In this document: positions 1 through 5,184 of the stretch, piece by piece | How the letters are laid out: each line of letters opens with the position of its first letter | Position numbering within the stretch: the stretch's first letter is position 1 | Assembly (NCBI GenBank): GCA_913050305.1 | Contig: CAJXAS010000121.1 | Span: 1-5,184 of the forward strand | Reading direction: 5' to 3' | DNA from: an uncultured Polaribacter sp. | Lineage (GTDB): Bacteria; Bacteroidota; Bacteroidia; Flavobacteriales; Flavobacteriaceae | Length of the DNA: 5,184 bases | Notes under the pieces: model-generated | Database searches by the model: none | The model's input: only the letters and a program-made list of their open reading frames with translations | Told to the model about the DNA's origin: nothing | Position numbers and translations under genes: made by a program

Positions 1-974
1 TTACGTTTTCTACCAAAACGCTCTGGCATTAAATCATTAAAATAAAGATTGTTTTTATGATCTCCGTCTGCATGTATTCCTGCTGTTTGCGTAAAAACAT
101 TTGCACCTACAACTGGCTTATTTACGGGTATTCTAAAACCAGAAAATGTTTCTACCAACTTACTTACTTTATTTAATGCTTTCTCGTTAACAGTTATTCT
201 CACATCTGTTAAGAAATCATTAATTACAGCAATAACACTGGCCGTTGGTGCATTTCCGGCGCGCTCCCCCATTCCGTTAATAGTCAAATGCAAACCATTT
301 ACACCTGATTTTACAGCTTCCATAACATTTGCAACTCCCAAATCATAATCATTATGACCATGAAAATCAAAATGTGTATTTGGGTATTTTTCACGAACCT
401 CTGATATAAATCTTGCAGTTTCATCCGGAGTTAAAACTCCTAAAGTATCCGGTAATAAAACACGTTCTATATTTTGAGTCGTTAAGAAATCTAAATATTC
501 AAAAACATAAGCTTTTGAATTTCGCATTCCATTTGACCAATCTTCTAAATAAACATTCGTTTTTATACCGTGTTTAGTAGCCGATTCTATGTTCTTTTGA
601 ATGTCAGTGAAATGTTGTTTTGGTGTTTTTTTAAGCTGATGTATTAAATGGTTTAAAGAACCTTTGGTTAATAAATTTTGGACTTTCGCACCAGCATTTA
701 ACATCCACTTAATTGATTTTCCTGCATCAACAAAAGTTAATACTTCTATCTTCTCTAAACAATTATGTTCAGAAGCCCAAGAAGTAATTTTCTTTACCGC
801 TTCTAATTCACCTTCAGATACTCTAGCAGAAGCTACTTCTAAACGGTCTACTTCTAATTCTTCTAAAAGTAATTTTGCGATTGTTAATTTTTCAGAAACT
901 GAAAACGATACTCCGGATGTTTGTTCGCCATCACGCAGTGTCGTATCCATTATTTCAATCTTTCTCTTCGCCAT
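1..974 (-). CDS. leuA: 2-isopropylmalate synthase (LeuA-type), N-terminal 324 residues, truncated by the window edge
   Basis: Probably condenses acetyl-CoA with 2-oxoisovalerate to give 2-isopropylmalate, the first committed step of leucine synthesis, in the cytoplasm. The visible part is the HMGL-like TIM-barrel domain. Seen motifs: DTTLRDGEQ at residues 10-18 (catalytic Arg14, metal-binding Asp15), LPDTLGVLTP at 174-183, the FHGHND motif with metal ligands His205 and His207, and NGMGERAGN at 233-241. PERFGRKR closes the visible part at 317-324. The rest of the protein, including any C-terminal leucine-binding regulatory domain, lies beyond the left edge. The start is ATG at 974; the next upstream in-frame region is leuD, whose stop lies 9 nt before it. 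The sequence TAGGG at the leuD stop may act as a weak ribosome binding site, and translational coupling is likely. HMGL-domain paralogues (citramalate or homocitrate synthase) look similar, but the position after leuC and leuD favours LeuA. The domain is certain; the substrate is inferred. Confidence 0.9.
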   Translation of the reverse strand, partial: MAKRKIEIMDTTLRDGEQTSGVSFSVSEKLTIAKLLLEELEVDRLEVASARVSEGELEAVKKITSWASEHNCLEKIEVLTFVDAGKSIKWMLNAGAKVQNLLTKGSLNHLIHQLKKTPKQHFTDIQKNIESATKHGIKTNVYLEDWSNGMRNSKAYVFEYLDFLTTQNIERVLLPDTLGVLTPDETARFISEVREKYPNTHFDFHGHNDYDLGVANVMEAVKSGVNGLHLTINGMGERAGNAPTASVIAVINDFLTDVRITVNEKALNKVSKLVETFSGFRIPVNKPVVGANVFTQTAGIHADGDHKNNLYFNDLMPERFGRKR

Positions 975-983
975 AGTGAAACC

Positions 984-1583
984 CTAAAATGGTCTTGTTT
1001 TAGCAAATTCAGTTATTTCACCTTCGATATTTTTTAAATAATCAATATCATCAAAACCGTTTAACATGTTGTCTTTTTTGTACGTATTAATTACAAAAGA
1101 TTCAGACTGCCCAGTAGCAACTAAAGTTACTTTCTGGTTTGGTAAGTCAACATTAATCTCCGTTTTAGGGTCTGCCATAATTGCTGCAAATAAAGTATCT
1201 GCGAAGGCTGCTGAAACTTGGACTGGCAAAACACCAACGTTCAAACAGTTATTCTTGAAAATATCTGCAAATGCTGATGAAATTACGCAACGCAATCCAA
1301 AATCATACACAGACCAAGCTGCGTGCTCTCTAGAAGAACCAGAACCAAAGTTTCTTCCACCAACTAATATTTTAGAACCTGCATAAATTTCTTTATTTAA
1401 AGGAAAATCTACCTTTGGTGTTCCATCTTGATTATATCTCCAATCACGAAAAAAGTTTACATCAAAATCTACACGTTCTGTTGCTTTTAAGAAACGAGCA
1501 GGTATTATCTGATCTGTATCTACATTCTCTGTTGGTAAAGGGTATGCTGTACTTGTTAATACTCCAAATTTATCGTAAGCCAT
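984..1583 (-). CDS. leuD: 3-isopropylmalate dehydratase small subunit LeuD
   Basis: Small (swivel-domain) subunit of isopropylmalate isomerase. It pairs with LeuC in the cytoplasm to convert 2-isopropylmalate to 3-isopropylmalate through dehydration and rehydration. The protein is 199 residues, the usual length for a bacterial LeuD. Seen motifs: ENVDTDQIIPARFL at 19-32, GGRNFGSGSSREHA at 75-88 (the substrate-binding loop of the aconitase swivel domain), and ISSAFADIFKNNCLNVG at 101-117. The tail KKDNMLNGFDDIDYL at 169-183 is typical of the family. The ATG at 1583 gives the standard MAYDKF start, and no convincing start lies upstream. It follows leuC after a 101-nt spacer filled with a repeat and precedes leuA by 9 nt, so the three genes are probably one transcript. 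No key residue is missing. The identification is secure. Confidence 0.97.
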   Translation of the reverse strand: MAYDKFGVLTSTAYPLPTENVDTDQIIPARFLKATERVDFDVNFFRDWRYNQDGTPKVDFPLNKEIYAGSKILVGGRNFGSGSSREHAAWSVYDFGLRCVISSAFADIFKNNCLNVGVLPVQVSAAFADTLFAAIMADPKTEINVDLPNQKVTLVATGQSESFVINTYKKDNMLNGFDDIDYLKNIEGEITEFAKTRPF

Positions 1584-1596
1584 TGTTTTCTATATT

Positions 1597-1676
1597 TGTA
1601 AAGCTTTAAAGTTTCAAGGTTTCAAAGTTCATTCTGTTGCGAACTTTCTAACTTTGTACTCTCCAACTTTTATACT
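1597..1676 (-). repeat. Degenerate 8-nt phased repeat in the leuC-leuD spacer
   Basis: Read on the minus strand, this stretch divides without gaps into ten 8-nt units. Several are clearly related: AGTATAAA at 1669-1676, AGTACAAA at 1653-1660, ACTTTGAA at 1621-1628 and ACTTTAAA at 1605-1612. The units on the leuC side share an AGT/GTT core followed by purines. Those on the leuD side share ACYTTRAA. The two middle units are the least like the others, and the two halves are roughly inverted relative to each other. It lies wholly between two co-directional genes of one operon and encodes nothing evident. Phased AAAGTT/GAAACTTT-rich spacers are, from general knowledge, common in flavobacterial intergenic regions; their function is unknown to me. 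The phasing is seen directly; any role in mRNA processing or folding is inference. Confidence 0.6.
1624..1647 (-). other. Inverted repeat (hairpin) at the centre of the leuC-leuD spacer
   Basis: On the plus strand, AAAGTTC at 1624-1630 and GAACTTT at 1641-1647 are perfect reverse complements (7 bp) around a 10-nt loop. Further out, the flanking repeat units can pair only imperfectly. It lies within the mRNA between leuC and leuD. There is no uniform T-run after it in the direction of transcription, so it is unlikely to be a strong intrinsic terminator. It could tune the relative amounts of the two messages or serve as an RNA-processing site. With only 3 G-C/C-G containing positions the stem is weak. 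Confidence 0.45.
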
Positions 1677-1684
1677 TTTAAATT

Positions 1685-3082
1685 TTATACTAATAATGTT
1701 CTAGGGTCTGTAACTACCCCTTGCACCGCAGATGCTGCAGCAACTAATGGAGAAGCTAATAGTGTTCTAGAACCTGGTCCTTGTCTACCTTCAAAATTTC
1801 TATTAGATGTGGAAACTGATAATTTCCCTGAGGGAATTTTATCATCATTCATTGCCAAACAAGCCGAACAGCCCGGTTCTCTTAAAACAAAACCTGCGTC
1901 TGTAATAATTTTATCTAAGCCTTCCTCCTTTATTTGATCTACTACTTTATGTGAACCTGGTACTAACCAAGCTGTAACATTATCTGCTTTCTGTCTTCCT
2001 TCAACAATTGAACAAAAGCCTCTAAAGTCCTCTATTCTTCCATTTGTACAAGAACCTAAAAACACAAAATCTATTTCTTTACCAATCATAGAATCACCTT
2101 CGTTAAAGGACATATATCCTAAAGACTTTCTATAAGTTTCTACACCACCTTCTAGGCTTTCTGCAGTTGGTATTGAATTTGTTACGCCCATTCCCATTCC
2201 TGGATTTGTGCCATACGTAATCATTGGTTCTATATCTGCAGCTTCGTAGGTATGTTCTACATCAAATGCAGCACCTTCTTCTGTGTATAAAGTTTCCCAA
2301 TAGTTCATCGCCTTGTCCCAATCTGCTCCTTTTGGAGTTTGAGCACGACCTTTAATATATTTATAAGTTTTTGCATCCGGAGCAATCATTCCTCCTCTTG
2401 CTCCCATTTCTATGGATAAGTTACAGACGGTCATTCGACCTTCCATAGACATATCTTCAAAAACATCTCCTGCATATTCAACAAAGTAACCTGTTGCACC
2501 AGAAGTTGTTTGTTTTGCAATAATATATAAAGCAACATCTTTAGGCGTTACACCAAGACCTAGTTTTCCGTTTACGTTAATACGCATCTTCATAGGTTTT
2601 GGTTGCATAATACATTGTGTGGACAATACCATCTCCACTTCAGAAGTACCAATACCAAAAGCAATGGCTCCAAAAGCACCATGTGTAGACGTATGTGAAT
2701 CTCCACAAACAATTGTTGCGCCAGGCAATGTAATTCCATTTTCTGGACCTACAACATGAACAATTCCGTTATTTTCATCTCCTAAACCCCAGTGCGAAAT
2801 ACCGTGCTTTGCAGCGTTGTTTTCTAAAGCGTCTAACTGATTTGCAGACAAAGGATCTGCTACCGGTAAATGTTGATTTATTGTTGGTGTGTTGTGATCT
2901 GCTGTTGCGAATGTACGCCCAGGATATACAACACTGTTCCCTCTACTTTCTAGTCCTAAAAAAGCTACTGGACTTGTAACTTCGTGGATAAAATGACGGT
3001 CTATAAAAAACACATCTGGTCCGTCTTTAACCTGACGAACAACGTGTGAATCCCATACTTTGTCAAATAGTGTATTTGCCAT
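1685..3082 (-). CDS. leuC: 3-isopropylmalate dehydratase large subunit LeuC
   Basis: Large subunit of isopropylmalate isomerase, an aconitase-superfamily protein that holds the [4Fe-4S] cluster and forms the active enzyme with LeuD. The protein is 465 residues, matching the usual bacterial length of about 466. Seen motifs: ADHNTPT at 61-67, CGDSHTSTHGAFGA at 126-139, LGSCTNGR at 342-349, and PGCSACLAMN at 403-412. Cys345, Cys405 and Cys408 are the expected three cluster ligands, and all are present. STSNRNFEGRQG at 424-435 is the conserved C-terminal signature. The ATG at 3082 is preceded by an A-rich stretch rather than a Shine-Dalgarno sequence, as is normal for Bacteroidota, and the start MANTLFDKVWDSHVV matches the family. 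It is the first gene of the minus-strand leu operon visible here, diverging from the PLP-enzyme gene. The likely promoter lies about 40 nt upstream. No anomalies are seen. Confidence 0.98.
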   Translation of the reverse strand: MANTLFDKVWDSHVVRQVKDGPDVFFIDRHFIHEVTSPVAFLGLESRGNSVVYPGRTFATADHNTPTINQHLPVADPLSANQLDALENNAAKHGISHWGLGDENNGIVHVVGPENGITLPGATIVCGDSHTSTHGAFGAIAFGIGTSEVEMVLSTQCIMQPKPMKMRINVNGKLGLGVTPKDVALYIIAKQTTSGATGYFVEYAGDVFEDMSMEGRMTVCNLSIEMGARGGMIAPDAKTYKYIKGRAQTPKGADWDKAMNYWETLYTEEGAAFDVEHTYEAADIEPMITYGTNPGMGMGVTNSIPTAESLEGGVETYRKSLGYMSFNEGDSMIGKEIDFVFLGSCTNGRIEDFRGFCSIVEGRQKADNVTAWLVPGSHKVVDQIKEEGLDKIITDAGFVLREPGCSACLAMNDDKIPSGKLSVSTSNRNFEGRQGPGSRTLLASPLVAAASAVQGVVTDPRTLLV

Positions 3083-3120
3083 TTTTTTATTCTTAAATTA
3101 TTTAAATTATAATCAATTAT

Positions 3121-3128
3121 CAAAAATA
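3121..3128 (-). promoter_or_regulatory. Candidate -7 promoter box for the leuCDA operon
   Basis: The minus strand reads TATTTTTG, matching the Bacteroidota sigma-ABfr -7 consensus TAnnTTTG. It would place the transcription start near 3114 and give leuC a leader of about 30 nt. No TTTG-type -33 box is visible at the expected distance upstream, so the match rests on the -7 element alone. In an AT-rich region a chance match is possible. Confidence 0.4.
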
Positions 3129-3154
3129 AGGTTTTTATTGCATTTTATTGGGGT

Positions 3155-3174
3155 TAATACCTGTTTTGGTATTA
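3155..3174. promoter_or_regulatory. 7-bp inverted repeat upstream of leuC, possible operator
   Basis: TAATACC at 3155-3161 and GGTATTA at 3168-3174 are exact reverse complements separated by the hexanucleotide TGTTTT. The repeat lies about 27-46 nt upstream of the leuC -7 box, overlapping the -33 region and the sequence just beyond it. A dimeric transcription factor could bind here and control leuC; the regulator is unknown. As RNA it could also form a small hairpin on either strand, but the stem is too short and AT-rich to be a convincing terminator. Confidence 0.35.
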
Positions 3175-3372
3175 TTTTCAACTGTTAATGATAGCTTTAT
3201 ATACCTGATAATGAATTTATTAAACTAAAGTAAAGTACGATGTCTATTAATTTCGTAGTGGTTTGGTTTTGTTGATGTGTTAAGATATAATCTATTATGT
3301 TATCTCCTTTTATTGATTTATTAAATGTCTAAAAACAAAAAACTCAAAGCACTACAAAAAATCTAATTAATG

Positions 3373-3380
3373 TATCTTTG
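3373..3380 (+). promoter_or_regulatory. Candidate -7 promoter box for the PLP-enzyme gene
   Basis: TATCTTTG matches the Bacteroidota -7 consensus TAnnTTTG exactly and is the best match on the plus strand of this intergenic region. The predicted transcription start near 3386-3388 leaves a leader of only about 8 nt before the first ATG (3395) or about 17 nt before the second in-frame ATG (3404). No clear -33 TTTG element is visible upstream. Confidence 0.5.
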
Positions 3381-3394
3381 TTTTCTATTTAAAA

Positions 3395-5184
3395 ATGAAA
3401 ATTATGCAAGACAATAAAATCCTTAAATATATAGATGAAGTGCTAAAAAACATGCCAACAAGTTGGTTGAACTTAACTACGCACCGATTAGATATTTATG
3501 ACGAAAAACTAGCTAAAACAGCCTTTTTAAAGCAGTTTAAATCTTTGTTTGATACTAATAATTCAGAAGCTTTTGCATTAAATGAACTGCCAACTGCATA
3601 TGACTATATTCGTTTAGGACATCCGTTATCCTGCATTCTAGAATGGACAATAGCAAACTTAAATAATCAGAAATCTGAAAATATAATTAGTTTTTCATCA
3701 CAAACAGTTCCTGTTTTAGCAATTCTTAGAAAAAACTTATTAGAAAATAAAAAGACACAAATTAATTACATTAATGAATTACCAGCGTTTTTTGACGCTG
3801 ATATTCTAAGGAATGTATATGGTTATAATTTTGAAGTACATAAAGTTAAAAATGCAGCAGACATTACTTCATTTGATGGTAGTATAGTTTTCATCTCTGA
3901 ACAAGAAAAAATTAATAGCTTTAAAAATTCTAAAAACATCGATTTTTGCATTCAGACCTATACTAACTTAGGAAGTATCTTATTAGTAAATGGTGCAAAA
4001 AACGAACATTATGTTTCAGATATTCAACATGTAAGAAGAAGAGAAACTATTTCAATGACGCCAGTAAACTCTCTTAATGCATTAAAATCATTACTAACAG
4101 AAATGGTTATTATAAATCCAGAAAGCAACTATGAAACAAATAAAATAAGTGTTTTAAATTCCATTAAAAAAATTAATGGAACTACTACAAAACCTTTGGT
4201 TGGCTCCAGCGGTCTATCTATTCAATATGCAATTATGATGGGGTTAATTCATGATGCATTAGAAAAACATCCAGGAAAAGCAATTAAAATTATTGTCCCT
4301 CCAAATTGCTATGGTGGCACAAATGACCAAGCTAGACGCGTTGCTGCCTGTTTAAATCTAGTTGAAGTAGTAGATTTACTGGTAGACGGTGATAATGATA
4401 TGGTGCAAAGCATAGACACTATTCTACATAAAATTGCGAAAGAAGATAGCGTTCCTTATATTATTGCAGAAATCCCTACAAATCCTAGAGTTGAAGTACC
4501 AAATCTAATAAAACTAGAAGAAGTTTTGAGTAAAAAGCGCACAACTGCGAACGGAATTAGTGCCATTGATCCTGTTTTTATTTTAGATCAAACTTTTTGT
4601 CCGAATGTACATTTCTTAGGTGAAAATGCGATACTATCTTCTGTTAGAGCTATATCGTACGCTAGTGGTTCTAAATTTCCTAGTGGTGGACAATGTACTG
4701 CGGGTTACTGCGTAGGAAATATAAAAACAGAACATTTGATGGAGAAAATAGACCTGCACCTAAAACTCTGCGATAATGAAGCCACATTGCTTCAAATGGA
4801 AATATTAGCAAAGCAATTGCCTTCTATGACTCATAGAATTGAAGATGCTTATAAAAACACCCGCGAATTTGTAAGTTTTATTAACAAGACTTTGCCGACA
4901 GCCAAAATTAATTTTGTTTCTAAAGAATTGGCTAAACAAGGTTTTACTCCTTCTGTTTTCTCATTAGACCTCCCTACCAAAGGAGCTACAGATGAAGAAA
5001 GAGAAACATACAAAAGGGCGATGAATTTAAAACTAATCAACTTAATGATTACTGAAATACCTAATGAGAGTAAGTTCTGCGTAAGTTACGGACAATTAAA
5101 AGGTTGTTATTGGACCATTCCTGCAACTTCTACACAAGGAACTACAAAAGAAGGTGACAAAGATTATATTGTGCGAGCTTCCCT
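3395..5184 (+). CDS. PLP-dependent Cys/Met metabolism enzyme (cystathionine gamma-synthase-like) with a long N-terminal extension, truncated by the window edge
   Basis: The frame stays open for 596 codons to the right edge. The C-terminal part from about residue 235 is a fold-type I PLP enzyme of the cystathionine synthase/lyase family. Seen motifs: GSSGLS at 270-275 (phosphate-binding SSG loop), CYGGT at 305-309 (Tyr306 stacks on the cofactor in this family), EIPTNPRVEV at 359-368, ILDQTF with Asp398 (pyridine-nitrogen contact), SGSKFPSGG with Lys427 as the Schiff-base lysine, SYG at 564-566, and IVRAS with Arg594 as the likely substrate-carboxylate binder. By family comparison only about 20-30 residues should be missing. 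Residues 1-235 are unusual: family members are normally about 380-400 residues long. This region has its own AYDYIRLGHP (68-77) and SFSSQTVPVLAIL (99-111), resembling the family's Y-x-R and SSG elements. No signal peptide is seen. The start could be ATG 3395 or, three codons later, ATG 3404. The reaction (gamma-synthase, beta- or gamma-lyase, or sulfhydrylase) cannot be told from sequence. Family is secure; specific function is not. Confidence 0.88.
   Translation, partial: MKIMQDNKILKYIDEVLKNMPTSWLNLTTHRLDIYDEKLAKTAFLKQFKSLFDTNNSEAFALNELPTAYDYIRLGHPLSCILEWTIANLNNQKSENIISFSSQTVPVLAILRKNLLENKKTQINYINELPAFFDADILRNVYGYNFEVHKVKNAADITSFDGSIVFISEQEKINSFKNSKNIDFCIQTYTNLGSILLVNGAKNEHYVSDIQHVRRRETISMTPVNSLNALKSLLTEMVIINPESNYETNKISVLNSIKKINGTTTKPLVGSSGLSIQYAIMMGLIHDALEKHPGKAIKIIVPPNCYGGTNDQARRVAACLNLVEVVDLLVDGDNDMVQSIDTILHKIAKEDSVPYIIAEIPTNPRVEVPNLIKLEEVLSKKRTTANGISAIDPVFILDQTFCPNVHFLGENAILSSVRAISYASGSKFPSGGQCTAGYCVGNIKTEHLMEKIDLHLKLCDNEATLLQMEILAKQLPSMTHRIEDAYKNTREFVSFINKTLPTAKINFVSKELAKQGFTPSVFSLDLPTKGATDEERETYKRAMNLKLINLMITEIPNESKFCVSYGQLKGCYWTIPATSTQGTTKEGDKDYIVRAS

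Larger units (their letters stand above)
3083..3394. other. Divergent intergenic region between leuC and the PLP-enzyme gene
   Basis: This 312-nt AT-rich stretch separates the two divergent genes. It contains no convincing ORF on either strand, no tRNA and no recognisable riboswitch. I looked on the minus strand for a leucine-rich leader peptide with an attenuator before leuC and did not find one. What it does hold is a -7 box for each direction (3121-3128 minus, 3373-3380 plus) and an inverted repeat at 3155-3174. The section from about 3180 to 3365 shows nothing I can name beyond AT-rich sequence. Confidence 0.7.

Noticed and set aside
664..987. 107-codon plus-strand ORF
   Set aside because: It lies antisense to the 5' part of leuA, which has strong conserved motifs; its translation resembles no known family.
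1066..1386. 106-codon plus-strand ORF
   Set aside because: Antisense shadow of leuD, whose motifs are intact throughout.
1415..1609. 64-codon plus-strand ORF reaching into the leuC-leuD spacer
   Set aside because: Mostly antisense to the leuD start; low-complexity, leucine-rich translation without family resemblance.
3121..3140. Imperfect dyad overlapping the leuC -7 box
   Set aside because: Only 7 of 10 positions pair and all but one are A-T; expected by chance in such AT-rich sequence.
3155..3180. Hairpin plus short T-run as an intrinsic terminator on the plus strand
   Set aside because: No plus-strand gene lies upstream to be terminated within the window, the stem is only 7 bp and mostly A-T, and the T-run is interrupted.
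3083..3394. Leucine leader peptide, attenuator or riboswitch before leuC
   Set aside because: No short ORF with leucine codons followed by alternative stems could be found on the minus strand, and no known riboswitch core was recognised.
4849..5040. 63-codon minus-strand ORF
   Set aside because: Antisense to the PLP-enzyme gene in a region encoding its conserved C-terminal domain.

Overview
The window is AT-rich chromosomal DNA from a member of the Bacteroidota, most likely the family Flavobacteriaceae. Three things point there: the protein sequences (LeuD beginning MAYDKF and ending in a KKDNMLNGFDDIDYL-type tail, plus a LeuA of the flavobacterial type), the A-rich start regions without clear Shine-Dalgarno sequences, and -7 boxes of the Bacteroidota form TAnnTTTG. 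The genus cannot be fixed from this sequence.

The left 3.1 kb holds a leucine biosynthesis operon on the minus strand, transcribed right to left in the order leuC (1685-3082), leuD (984-1583), leuA (974 to the left edge, truncated). LeuA makes 2-isopropylmalate from 2-oxoisovalerate and acetyl-CoA. LeuC and LeuD together isomerise it to 3-isopropylmalate. The next step, leuB, is not in the window and may lie beyond the left edge. leuD and leuA are separated by only 9 nt. leuC and leuD are separated by 101 nt carrying a degenerate repeat phased at 8 nt, with a hairpin at its centre.

Between leuC and the next gene is a 312-nt divergent intergenic region (3083-3394). It carries a candidate promoter for each direction and a 7-bp inverted repeat upstream of the leuC promoter that could be an operator.

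The right 1.8 kb, on the plus strand, is one long open gene (3395 to the right edge, 596 codons visible, truncated). It encodes a PLP-dependent enzyme of the Cys/Met metabolism (cystathionine gamma-synthase-like) family. All the core motifs are present, but they are preceded by an unusual N-terminal region of about 230 residues. That region carries what looks like a second, degenerate copy of the family's own N-terminal motifs. This is the most interesting feature here. Otherwise the window is ordinary amino-acid metabolism; I see no mobile element, CRISPR array, tRNA, rRNA or defence system.
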